Source of the DNA: Eutypella sp. D-1
Lineage: Eukaryota; Ascomycota; Sordariomycetes; Xylariales; Diatrypaceae
Direction of reading: 5' to 3'
Length of the DNA: 64,000 nucleotides
NCBI GenBank assembly: GCA_023313575.1
Contig: JAJTTP010000012.1
Coordinates: 310,001-374,000, forward strand
Shown here: one piece after another, positions 22,143 to 34,335 of the stretch
Position numbering within the stretch: position 1 is the first letter of the stretch
Layout of the letters: each line of letters starts with the position of its first letter
Program-made: the position numbers and the translations under genes
The notes under the pieces: model-generated
Seen by the model: only the letters and a program-made list of their open reading frames with translations
What the model was told of the DNA's origin: nothing
Database searches by the model: none

Positions 22143-22759
22143 AAAAAGACGGTGCCGGGTTAGTAGCATTCCGTAAGAAATATTATAAAAGTAAAATAAA
22201 TAAAAGCTAACGGAGTGTTATGGAAATATTAAACTAAAAGCGAAAAAGGTAAGCGGTAATAATAACTTTTATTAAAAAAAGGCGGTAAAAAGCTTATGCT
22301 TAAATAAAAAAGCGCTAGCGTTATGGATTAACTTTTTTACATTATACCAGATATTTTAAATACCGAAAGGAGTTATATATATTAAAATTTAAGGATTACT
22401 GTTTTTAGCTTAATTAATTATGTTAATTTTATTAAAGTTATTTAATTAAGTTATTTTATTAAAGGTGTAACTTAAAATAAATAAACGTAACGCGCTTTTA
22501 ATTTAGTCTTATATTATCTTTAACCAGTAAATCCTTTTTTTATTATGTTATTTAATCCCCTTTTTAGCTAATAATATGTAGCTATATAAGTTTTAAATAA
22601 TAATTAAGTTCCTGGAATAAAGGGTTAAAAGCTGGAAGGAATATTAAAAGTTCTGTTATAGTTATTAAATTTAAATTTATATTTAAAAAAACAAAATACT
22701 CTCGTTAATGAACTTCCTTTAACCTGCTAGATATAAGCGTGTATTCAGTAATTTTGACA

Positions 22760-23174
22760 TGTTATGGCCTAACTAGGCCAAATGGGGGCTGGCAACCCTA
22801 TTCGTTAGCGGTACTGCCGGAAGAATGGAGACGTCAGCCAGCCACACTTAACAAGCCATAAAAAGAGCCACATATGGATCCGTTATAATCCATAAATTTA
22901 AAAGTATTAATTAAATCCGTTACGATTTAAAGATTTAACATAATTACATATTTTAATATTAAAAATAAAAAATATAAATAATATATAATTACGTTTATTA
23001 TTTTTTTCCTAAATAATCTTTAAACTTATTAGCTTATAATATAACTTAATTATTTAAAGCACTTTTTTCTTTATTATTATTAAACGTAATTACTTATTAT
23101 TTAAAACCCTTAGCATTTTTGCTAACATAAATCCCTCGACTAGACTAATAGTTAGGAATAGACCAGCCGTCACA
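22760..23174 (+). repeat. Gypsy LTR, 415-bp subtype
   Basis: TGTTATGGCCTAACTAGGCC at the start and GACCAGCCGTCACA at the end (TG...CA). It shares the TTCGTTAGCGGTACTGCCGG core with the inverted copy at 27627-28041 and not with the 437-bp subtype. Confidence 0.85.
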
Positions 23175-23297
23175 AAAAACCAATAAACATTTTTAATAAA
23201 AAAATTTAAAAAATACGTATAAATTTTTAATACGTTAATATTAAAAAAAAACGATAAAATATTAGCTTTTAAATTTAAGGTAAATAAAAAGATTATA

Positions 23298-23734
23298 TGT
23301 AATGGCTGGTCTGTTCCTAATTATTAGTCCAATCAAAGGGTTTATGTTAATAAAAGTGTTAAGGTTTTAAATAATAAGTAATCACGTTTAGTAATAATAA
23401 AAAAAAAAGTATTTTAAATAATTAAATTATATTATAAGCTGGTAAATTTAAAAATTATTTAAAAAAGGTAATAAACGTAATTATATATTATTTATGTTTT
23501 TTATTCCTAATATTAAAATATATGGTTATTATTAAATCGTTTAAATAGCTGGTTATTTTAATTATTTTAAATTATAAAGATAATTAGCTATTTTGGTTAT
23601 CCTTTTTATTACGTGATTTAAACGTGGTTAACTTATTATGGTTAAGTTTTTTTAAAAGTTTTTATTTTTTCGAATAAGGTCGTAATTTATTATTGGCCCT
23701 ATTTAACCTTTTATAACCTGATTAGGTTATAACA
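23298..23734 (-). repeat. Gypsy LTR, 437-bp subtype (3' LTR of the minus-strand element)
   Basis: The plus strand reads TGTAATGGCTGGTCTGTTCC ... AGGTTATAACA. It has the same orientation and subtype as 32113-32549. Together they bracket gag- and pol-derived sequence whose coding strand is minus. Confidence 0.85.
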
Positions 23735-26700
23735 CGATTTTTCCTTTTTTAAGGTTTTTATTTTTAAAATTAATTTTCCCGTTTTTATTTATTATAAGTA
23801 AATTTTTTTTTTATATTTAATTATATTAATAAATCGGTTTCTTAACGCGTAAAACCTTTATTTTAACGTAAAACTTTTTAACGCGATTTTTTATTTACGG
23901 CGGTTTTATCGTTTAATCCGATTAATATGGTTTTTTATTTTTATTATAAACGCCGTTAACTTGAATATAAAGTTTTTAACTCGGATTTTTTTTATTATTT
24001 ATTATATATTCGTTATAACCGGAGTTAATATAACATGTTTAAACTTAATCCGAAATAATTATAAAAAATTATATTTTAATATTAAAAATTAAAATTAAAA
24101 CTTAAAATTATAAAAAAGGAAATTAATATAATTAATGTAAAATTTTATCGTTTTCGCCGTTAAAAGCGTATATAGTATAAAAAGATAATTAAAACGGTTT
24201 TTTATAGTATTATTAATTTAGAAAAGTTAAAAAAGTTAAAAAAAGAATATCGGGCGGAAAATACGTAATTTACGGGGTTTATTAAAACGTCGGTAAATCT
24301 TAAAGTTATTTCGGATCTTAATTAGTTTAAAATAAATATATCGTGTAATTTTAATTAAAATGTTATTTTTATTAACATTTTTATCGACGTTAATAAAATT
24401 TTTTTAAAAAGCGTTAAATATTTATTAAATAATTAATAAATTTTTATATATTTTCGGAGTTATTATATCCTTTTTATTTAATTTTATATTTTATTTATTC
24501 ATTTTTTATTTATACGTTTAAAATTTTTTTTATTTCGTATTTATTTATTTTTATTTCGATATCGTTTTATCCTATTTTTATAACATTTATATTCGTTACG
24601 TCCTTAAATAAGGAAATGTGAAAAATTAAATAAATCCAGTTCGTAATTATTTTTTAATATTTTTCTAATAACTAGGTACGGTCCGATATACTTATAATCG
24701 AGTTTTTTATTAGGTTATTTTATCGTGATATTTTTTATAATTAAATAAATTATATCTTTTTCCGAAAAAATTAATTCTTTTAACCTTTTTTAATTATAAT
24801 ATTTGCTTATTTATTAACGTATAAGTTTAAGTTTTTCCTTTATTTTTTTATGTAATTATTTAAATTATTTTAATATTAATATAACTTTAATATTATCCGG
24901 TCCTTTTTTGTAAACGTTTTAATAAACGTTTAAAATAAATCCGAAATTGGCGTTAATAAATATTATTCGTATATTTTTATAATAAGTTATATTATAAACT
25001 AATTATGTAATAAATAATTATTTAACTTAATTATTCTGTTTATAATTAATATATTATCGAAAATAAGTTTTTAATATTTAATTAATTCGTTTTATTTATC
25101 CGTTTATTTAAAGTTTAAAAATTATCGTAAGTTTAAAGTTTAGTTTTAATCTTATTATAAAACTTTACTAAAATTTTAATATAAATATTATTTTTTTATC
25201 GAAAATAATTTCGAATATAAAACCGTATATTATTATAATATGTCGTAAAAAAATATATGCTATTTATTTTACGTCGGTATTTTCGTTATATAAAATAAAA
25301 TAAAAAAATTTTATAAATCGGTTAACGATTACGAATATATTATTATAGCCGTTATATGTTATTAAATTTTTTAATATCGGTAATTTAATAATAAAATCGA
25401 ATATAATGGATTTTTATAATTATTTATTAATTAATAATAGTTATAATTTTCCGTAAAGTTTATATCGTTTTATTTTAATTTTTTTATATATATTATATCG
25501 TTATTATATTTATTATATTATTAATTTTATTTTATCGAATATATAAATCCGTTATAATCGTTTAAAGATTTTATAATCTTTTAGGTATCTATATAAAGGA
25601 TATTCGTAAATCTTTTATATTAACTGTTCCTATAATTTTTATAATATTTATAATTTTTTTATTTATTTTTTTATTAATAACTTGTTATTATATTATTTAA
25701 TTTATTTATATAAATTATTTTAAATAATTTTAATAATAGCTATTTATTATTATTCCAGGTATTTTTTTAACATTTATCGGAATACCGCGTATTTAATTAA
25801 TATATACTTTTTTTCCATAATAAGTTATTTATTAATAATATTTACTTCTCCGTTTTTTAATCCTTTTTTATAAATAATAATATAATCGAATTCCGTAAAA
25901 TATTTAATATATCGTAACTGTTTTCCGTTAAAGGTTTAAATGGTAAAAAAAATGTAATATTTTTATAATCGGTATAAATTTTAATTTAATACATATTTTT
26001 TATAAAATAATGTTTAAATTTTTTAAATACGTTAACGATAATAAGAAATTCCTTATCGTAAATTAAATAATTAAGTTCGGTTTTAATAAATTTATAAAAA
26101 TAAAATGCGATAAAGTATAATTTTTTTTCTTTATTTTATTATTTAATTTATATTCCGAAAACGTAATTTAAAACGTCGGTTTTTAACTTAATAGGTTTTT
26201 TAAAATCGTATATAATAAGTATTAATTCGTTAATAATAACGTTTTTTAACTTTTTAAAAAATTTATTTACTTTATTAATTTATATAAACCGTTTATTTTT
26301 TTTATTAATTCCGTAAAAGGTGTTATAATATGTTTAAATTATTATATAAATTTCCGATAATAATTTATTAAGCTAAAAAAGGCTTATATTTCTTTTATAT
26401 TAATAAGCACTTTTTAATCCTTAATAATTACGATCTTTTTAAAATTTATTTTAATATATTCGGGGGTAATAATATATCCGAGGAATTCCATTTTTTATAT
26501 ATAAAATATATTTTTTTTAAGTTTTATTAATAAATTAACGTTTTATAATATTTATAATACCTTATATATATGTTTTTCGTGCTGTTTTTTTAAATCTAAA
26601 TAAATAAAGATATCGTCGAAATAATAAATAACGAAAATATTAAAATATTTTTATAAAACGTAATTAATTATGCGTTAAAACGATATTAATACGTTAATTA

Positions 26701-27626
26701 ATTTAAAAGGTATAATTAAATATTTAAATAAGCCGTATTTTATTTTAAAAACTGTTTTTTATTTATTTCCGGGTTTAATTTTAATATGGTAATATCCGTT
26801 TTTAAAGTTTAAAATGGTAAACCATTTAGCTCCGTATAAACGGTCCTTTATTTTAATAATAAATAATAACGGTATTCGGTTTTTAACGGTAATCTCGTAT
26901 AATTATTAATAATCGATTATTAATTATAATTTACCGTTTTTTTTAAATATAAATATAATAAAGTATTTTATTAATAATTTTAATCGTTAAATATATTTTT
27001 TTATTAATATATTTTCAAAATACTCCCGTAATTCCTTAAGTTCGATTTTATTAAGGTTATAGATTTTATAAAATCGTGGCATTTTTTTTTTATAAAAATA
27101 ATCTCGTAATCTTATTTATTACGGTTTAATAATCCTTTTTTAAATTTTTTACGAAACATTTTATCGTATTAATAATATTATAATGGTACGTTACGAATTT
27201 ATAATATTATCTTATTTTCCTTTTTTAAAATGTTATTAAAAAGGCGGAATTGTTATCGGATAAATATAATAATTTATTTAGTCCTTTTTTTATATCCTTT
27301 TTTTTAATTCGTTATATTCCTTTAAATAAGGTTTTTATTATGTTTTTATATCCGTATTTATTATCCGTTAAATATTAAGATTTTTTTTTAAGTTATTATC
27401 GGTTTTTAAAAAATAAAGAAATATTATTTAACCAGTTTTATAATTAATCGATAAATTATATTAATATAGCTATAATTATTTAAAGATTATATCGTATCCT
27501 TTTAAAAGCATAATATCGAAAATAACGTTTTATTTTTATCTTTTAATATATACGTTAAATTAATCGGTCTCCCGTAATACCTTTTTTTCGTCGTATTTAA
27601 AAGCATAACTTTTAGCTCCCGTTATA
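23735..27626 (-). mobile_element. RIP-mutated Gypsy pol (RT, RNase H, integrase)
   Basis: On the minus strand, read through many stops, the RT core appears as YYFDDIFIY with the catalytic Asp pair at 26612-26617 (family YYLDDILIY). EFLGYIITPE (about 26459-26490) and INYYRKFI follow, as in all Ty3/Gypsy RTs. Downstream, at about 25100-25360, the integrase core reads YNNIFVIVNRFIKF and IIIIYGFIFEIIFD (family ILVVVDRLTK and HGLPKEIISD). The substitutions are one-directional (Leu to Phe, Asp to Asn, Gln/Trp to stop), as C-to-T RIP produces. The composition is extreme, TA-dense and nearly free of CA/TG. The element is certainly dead. Confidence 0.88.
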
Positions 27627-28041
27627 TGTGACGGCTGGTTTATTCCTAACTATTAATCTAATCGAGGGGTTTATATTAGTAAAAATGCTAAGGGTTTTAA
27701 GCAATAAGTAATCACGTTTAATGATAATAAAAAAAAGGGTGCTTTAAATAACTAAGTTATATTATAAATTAATAAGTTTAAAAATTATTTAAGAAAAAAG
27801 TAATAAACGTAATTATATACTATTTATATCCTTTATCCTTAATATTAAAATATGTGGTTATATTAAATCTTTAAATCGTAACGGATTTAATTAATACCTT
27901 TAAATTTATAGATTATAACGGATCTATATATGGCTCTTTTTATGGCTTGTTAAATGTGGCTGGCTTACGTTTTTATTCTTCCGGCAGTACCGCTAACGAA
28001 TAGGGTTACCAGCCCCCACTTGGCCTAGTCAGGCCATAACA
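27627..28041 (-). repeat. Gypsy LTR, 415-bp subtype, nested
   Basis: The plus strand reads TGTGACGGCTGGTTTATTCC ... CAGGCCATAACA. It is the inverted counterpart of 22760-23174. It separates pol (below) from gag-like sequence (above). Confidence 0.85.
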
Positions 28042-28539
28042 TTATATTAAAAAAGTATTATTTTTTTTTATAATAACTGTAATTTATTACATAATTTTAA
28101 AGTTATATAATTACCGTCAGCTCCGTTATTTATTATAACGGTATATTAATTATTTTTAACTTTTATTCGTATTATAATATATCCGTATCGATTTTAAGTT
28201 TTTAAAATAATTTATAAATATCGTATTATATTTTTAAACCTTATAATACCGTTTTATGGCCTTAATATAAACGGCTTTATTTTTTTAAATCCTTACCGTA
28301 AACTTATACGGCGTTATATAAGTTATCGTAAAGTTTTTTCTTATTAAATTCCTTTTATACGTACGGTTATTCTTTTATTATTAAATTTTCGTAAAAATGT
28401 TTAAAGTTAATTTTATTAAAGGTTATCCTTTTTAATAAATCTTTATAAGCATATAAATTAACGCTTAATAATTTATTTTTTTAATATCGGATTTTATATT
28501 TTTATTATTTAATTTTGTTCCGGATTTTTATAACTTTTA
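28042..28539. other. RIP-mutated internal sequence between LTR and gag copy
   Basis: About 500 bp of AT-rich DNA with no counterpart in the second gag copy. No domain was readable. It may be the truncated remainder of the nested element. Confidence 0.4.
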
Positions 28540-30126
28540 ATGTTTAATATATATATTTGTTATAATAATATACCTAATATCCTCCGGGGTAAAATATTTT
28601 TTTTAATTATTTTTAATTATACGGTACGTAATTAATATAACGTATAATTTTTTTATATTATCGTTAATCGGTTTTATTTTTTTTTTATTATAAAAAATCG
28701 AATCCTTTTTTAATTATTTATTTAATTCGGTTAATAATACCGATTTTTCGTTCTTTATATTAATAACATTCGTATTTTTAATAATTAACGGGGTATTTTA
28801 AAAAATATAACGTCCGAGTTTAGATTTTTTAATTAATAAATTTATCTTAATTACGAAATTATTATAAATAAATTTTAAATCGTTATTTTTTAAAACGTTA
28901 TTAAAATCGTTTAACGTAAATACCGTATATTTTTTATAATTTATAATTTTATCGTTTTTTAAATTAATTAATTAATTGTTTTATTTTCTTTTTCCGTAAA
29001 ATAGGTTTTTATAAAAACTTTTTTTTTATTACTATTAAGGTATTTATTTTATTATTATTAATATTATTATTTTATTACGGTTTAAATTAATCGTTTAACT
29101 TTTTATAATCTTTATTAATAAATATTATTATCCGAATATATGCGGCGGATTATTTTAAACGTTTTTTTACCGGTAAAAAGTTATTTTCTTTCGGGTATAA
29201 GTTTTTAATTTCTATTTCGTTTAAATCTTTTATATTTTTTTTTAAAATATTTTATTTTATTATAATTATAATATTTAATTTATTATTTATCTTTTTATAT
29301 TATATCGAGCGATATAGGTCCTAATACCGTTCCGTAAAATATGTCGGTAAGCTTTTAATTTTAATTCTTATTATTTTAATATCTTTTAAATCCTTTAAAT
29401 ATATAATATCCCTTTTTTTCCTAACGTCGTTTAAATTATTTATTATCGATTTTAATTATTAAAATAACGAATTTATTAATAATACCTAATTTATTATTTA
29501 AGATAATTTTATCTTTAACCGTATTTTTAAATCTTTAATAAAACGTGTTAATAAAAAATTTATTATTTTTTTAATTAGTTTTTATTATAAATTATTTAAA
29601 TTACGCGGCATAAATATAAGCTATTCCTTTTTATTTAAAGTTTAAAAATTATTATATAACGGTTTAGGTTTTATCCGGGTTTCCGTAATTAGCTTTTACT
29701 TTTTTTACGAAATTCTTATATTTTTTAAAAAAAGTTTAATTTCCGTAATTTTTTTTTTCTTTTCTATTTTTACGAAAGCATTTAAAATAAGTTTAAACCA
29801 TTAAGTTATTTTTCCGGTAAAATATAAAGCGATATCGAGAATTTTATCAGTTTTTTCGGTTAATATATGGCGTTATTAATACAGGTAAACCGCGGTTATA
29901 ATAAAAAAAGGTTATACGGGGGTAATATTATTATAAGGTCCAAGTTTTTTAAGCTTAAATTTAATAGGTATAATTTTTTAAATTATAGTTTTAATTACCG
30001 TTTACTTAATTCGTTCGATTAGTTTAAGTAATAATTTAATAATTTATTAAAGTTTTTAATTTAAAAAAAATATTTTATCGGATATTATTTAAATTTAATA
30101 ATATTATTAAATAAAAGCTTATAACA
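28540..30126 (-). mobile_element. RIP-mutated Gypsy gag, copy 1
   Basis: On the minus strand the frame reads FTGKITQWF (family LTGKALxWF), then NPDK, then YATQFKQ, then NWNNKFFINTFYQ and IKDLK/VKDKI blocks. This is the order of the retrotransposon gag domain of chromoviruses (Ty3-type capsid precursor). It is about 80-90% alike to 30558-32112 by eye, including the ATATCCTCCGGGG block at its low end. Confidence 0.75.
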
Positions 30127-30557
30127 TGTAACGGCTAATTTATTTTTAATTATTAATTTAATTAAAAGGTTTATATTAATAAAAATATTAAGGTTTTAAG
30201 CAATAAGTAATTACGTTTAATAATAATAAAAAAAAAGGTATTTTAAATAATTAAGTTATATTATAAACTGGTAAATTTAAAAATTATTTAAAAAAAAAGT
30301 AATAAACGTAATTATATATTATTTTATATCCTTTATTCTTAATACTGGAATATATAATTATTATTAAATCGTTAAGATCGTATCCGAGTATAACGATTTA
30401 ATATTATTAAGATTATTACCGATTTAACCGATCTTTCCTGGTCGTGTGGCGTATATGGTTTATTTTAATGTGGCTATCTTTTTCTCCAGAACTTAAGTTA
30501 GGGATTTTTTCTTACTATGTTAGCCCATTAGGCCCAATGGCCCGACCGGTTATAACA
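30127..30557 (-). repeat. Gypsy LTR, about 431 bp
   Basis: The plus strand reads TGTAACGGCTAATTTATTTT ... CGGTTATAACA. It lies between the two gag copies. Its internal sequence differs from both other subtypes (CTGGTCGTGTGGCGTATATG region). Confidence 0.8.
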
Positions 30558-32112
30558 TTTTAACGTTTAATATATATATTCGTTATAATAATATATTTAA
30601 TATCCTCCGGGGCAAAATATTTTTTCTGGCCATTTTTAACCATATAATATACGGTTAATATAATACGTAATTTTTTTATACCATTATCGGTCGGTTTCGT
30701 TTCCTTTTTATTATAAAAAATTAAATCTTTTTTAATTATTTATTTAATCCGGTTAACGATACCGATTTTTCGCTTTTTATACTAATAATATTTATATTTT
30801 CGGCAATTAACGGGGTATTTTAAAAAATGCAACGTCCGAGTTTAAATTTTTTAATTAATAAATTTATCCTAATTACGAAATTATTATAAATAAATTTTTA
30901 ATCGTTATTTTTTAAAACGTTATTAAAATCGTTTAATATAAATGTTATATATTTTTTATAATTTATAATTTTATTATTTTTTAAATTAATTAATTAATTA
31001 AATTTTTTTTTATAAAATAAATTCTTAGGAAAGTTTTTTTTTTATCGTTATTAAGGTATTTATTTTATTATTATTAATGTTATTACCTTATTACGGCTTA
31101 AGTTAATCGTTTAGCTTTTTATAATTTTTATTAATAAATATTATTATCCGAATATATACGGCGGATTATTTTAAACGTTTTTTTACCGGTAAAAAATTAC
31201 TTTTTTTCGGGTATAAGTTTTTAATTTCTATTTTATTTAAATTTTTTATATTTTTTTTAAAATATCTTATTTTATTATAATTATAGCATTTAATATATTA
31301 TTTACTTTATTATATTATATTACGCGATATAAACCTTAATATTATTTTATAAAATATATCGGTAAGTTTTTAGTTTTAAATCTTATTATTTTAATATTTT
31401 TTTTTCTTTTATTATCGTTTGAATTATTTATTATCGATTTTAATTATTAAGGTAACGAATTTATCGAAAGCATTTAATCGATTTTACGTAATAATTTCGT
31501 TTTTAATTAAGTTTTTAAATCTTTAATAAAATATATCGATAAAAGATTTATTATCGATTTAATTTATTTTTATAATAAATTATTTAAATTACGCGGTATA
31601 TATATAAATTGTTTTTTTTATTTAAAATTTAAAAGTTATTACGTAATAGCTTAGGTTTTATCCGGGTTTCCGTAATTAGCTTTTACTCTTTTTACGAAAT
31701 CTTTATATTTTTTAAAAAAACGTTTAATTTTTACAGTTTTTTTTTTTTTTTTACTTTTACGAAAATATTTAAAATGGGTTTAAACCATTAAGTTATTTTT
31801 CCGGTAAAACATAATATAATATTAAAAATTTTATTAACTTCCGTAATTATTATATAACGTTATTAATATAAATAAGTTATAATTATAATAAAAAAAGTTA
31901 TATAAAAATAATATTATTATAAGGTTTAAATTTTTTAAGTTTAAATTTAACGGGTATAATTTTTTAAATTACGGTTATAATTGCCGTTTATTTAATTTAT
32001 TCGATCCGTTTAAATAAAAAGTTAATAATTTATTAAAAGTTTTAATTTAAAAGAAATATGGTATCGGATATTATTTAAAGTTAATAACATTATTAAATAT
32101 AAGCTTATAACG
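30558..32112 (-). mobile_element. RIP-mutated Gypsy gag, copy 2
   Basis: It parallels copy 1 block for block along about 1.55 kb (for example AATATCCTCCGGGG at about 30600 and ATATCCTCCGGGG at about 28570; GGAAAACCCGGAT/TCCGGGTTTCCGTAATTAGC in both). It directly joins the 32113-32549 LTR, as expected for the 5' internal part of a minus-strand element. Confidence 0.75.
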
Positions 32113-32549
32113 TATAACGGTTAGTCTGTTTTTAATTATTAATTTAATCGAAAGGTTTATATTAATAAAAATGTTAAGGTTTTAAATAATAAATAATTAC
32201 GTTTAATAATAGTAAAAAAAAAGATATTTTAAATAATTAAATTATATTATAAGCTAATAAGTTTAAAAATTATTTAAAAAAGGTAATAAGCATAATTATA
32301 TATTATTTATGTTTTTTATTCCTAATACTGGAATATATGGTTATTATTAAATCGTTTAAATAGCTGGTTATCCCAGCTATCTTGGATTATGGGGATAATT
32401 AACTATTTTGGTTATCCTTTTTATCACGTGATTTAAACGTAATTAACCCACTGTGGATAGGTTTTCCTAAAAGCTTTTATTCTTTCGAATGGGGTCGTGA
32501 TTTATTGTTAGCCCCACTTGGCCTTTTATAACCTGACCAGGTTATAACA
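32113..32549 (-). repeat. Gypsy LTR, 437-bp subtype (5' LTR of the minus-strand element)
   Basis: The plus strand starts TATAACGGTTAGTCTG (mutated from TGTAACGG) and ends GACCAGGTTATAACA. It has the same subtype and orientation as 23298-23734. Its last 150 bp keep more GC than the rest. Confidence 0.85.
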
Positions 32550-34078
32550 TTATAGCGTTTAAAAAGTTATTTAAAACTTTTAAACTTAAAGAATTAAACG
32601 TTTTATTCGAAAAAGGCATATTACGACCCGAGATATATAACGCTATTAATTATTAAAACATAACGATCTTTTAATTAAAAATGGTTCGTAAAATAAAAAA
32701 TAAAAATATTTTATCGTTATATAAAAATTATAACTAATTATTTAAAAATATAAAAACCCCGATAAAATTTTTATTATAATTTACGTATTTATTATTTAAT
32801 AAACCAGTTAACGTTTTATTTTAATAATAGCCTTTATTTTACGGCTTAAAAAATAAAAGTTATAATATAAAATATTATTATGGCTTATACCCAGTTTAAA
32901 ACGTTAATATAACGGATTATTTTTATGCGATTATTTATTAAATTAAAAAATAAATACCCCGAAAAAACGTTATTACGTATTATTAAACCATTATATAACT
33001 TTACGGAATTTAATATTTATTAATTTAAAACCTATTTATAATATTATTAATAAGAATTATATATAAAGTTATTAATATTTAATTTTTACTTATTAATATC
33101 AGATTTAAAATTATTCGGGATTACGGGATTTTAAATAAATAACATTTTTAATATCGGTATTATAAACTTTTTAACTTTAGAAAATAAAATATTTAATAAA
33201 GTAAAAATTAAAGCACGGTTATAAAAGATATTAAAAAATAAATCGATTAAAGATTTTAACGGTTTATAAATTATCGTTTATAAATATAAAGTATTTATTA
33301 TATAAAAAAAATAAATTAAAAAATTAAAACTTTTAAATTTAAAAATACCTTTTCCGAAATTAATAAAAAAAATATATTAAGTAATAAATACGCGGAGCTT
33401 ATATCTTTTTTATTTATTAACTAAAGGCCGTATTCGATTATTTCACGGTAATATAATACGTTAAGCCCGGTTTTAAAAAGGTTAAAACATTAAACGTTAA
33501 AATTAAATAATAAATAAATAATAAAAATCGCGGATTTAATTATATCAAATTAAACCTTATTAAATTAAAGTTATATATTTTCGTTAATAATTTATTTATT
33601 AATAATAAAAATATAAGTTCGTAAATCGGTTATATTATCGTTTTAAATAATAAAAAATAAAGAAATTATAATAATAAGTTTAATATTAAAGGTAATATTA
33701 TTTATTAATTATTTATTAAATATAAACGTATTACATATAATATTTTAACCAGTAAAATATATAACATAATTTAAAAATTCGATATAAGTTATATTATTTA
33801 TTATATGTTAAATATTATTTTAACCCGGTTATTATTTTTTTCCGCCTTATTAATTTTATGCACCGATTTTCTTTCCTTATATTAATGTTTAATGCAAATA
33901 AATAATATTAATAAAAAAAGGTTAATAATCGATTTAATAACGTTACGGCAATCTTATAAAAATAAGGAAATTAATAATATTTATAATCCTGTTAATACCA
34001 TAATAAAAACCACCTTTAATAAGGTTATAAAGATGTTTATTAAAAATAACCAGATTATTTTAAAATTAAAAAGATAAA
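32550..34078 (+). mobile_element. RIP-mutated Copia pol: RT to RNase H 3' part
   Basis: On the plus strand one frame can be followed for most of 1.5 kb if stops are ignored. It begins KELNVLFEKGIL (Copia RT start, family LLEKGVF), then LYGITEFNIY (family LYGIPESG). The RNase H region reads RGFNYIKLNL, SSQIGYIIVL, CTDFLSLYQCL (family CTDSKSLY) and KKRLIIDLITLRQSYKNKEI, the signature tail of fungal Ty1/Copia pol. Stops stand mostly where Gln or Trp is expected. The last 60 codons (33892-34077) are stop-free. The start is cut by the adjacent Gypsy LTR at 32549, so the Gypsy element inserted into this Copia copy or rearranged against it. No Copia LTR was found downstream. Confidence 0.82.
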
Positions 34079-34335
34079 TAAAACGGGAGTAATATTATTA
34101 ACATTTATTATTTAACTATTTATTTATTTATTAATTTATTTTAATAATATTTCGTAATTAATTAATTACGAAAAAAAAATAAAGTAAATATTAGTTATTA
34201 ATAATTATTAATATGGACCTATATATTAGTAAAAAGTATTTATATACCTATCTCCCGTTTATATAAAGATACGGGCTTCGCCCGTATCCCTCTTAAATAG
34301 ATAGATAGACCTTAAACCAGAATACCACACCAGTC
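34079..34335. other. Boundary between the AT-rich block and gene-bearing DNA
   Basis: The composition changes from TA-dense to normal within about 100 bp. It holds the hairpin at 34268-34288 and an ATAGATAGATAG run just after it. Confidence 0.5.
34268..34288. repeat. Perfect 9-bp-stem hairpin at the AT/GC boundary
   Basis: ATACGGGC-TTC-GCCCGTAT, extended by a further G/C pair, gives a 9-bp perfect stem with a TTC loop. A similar GC hairpin with the same GGGC/CTTCG core occurs at 60917-60933. Function is unknown; it may be a transposon end or a terminator-like structure. Confidence 0.7.
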
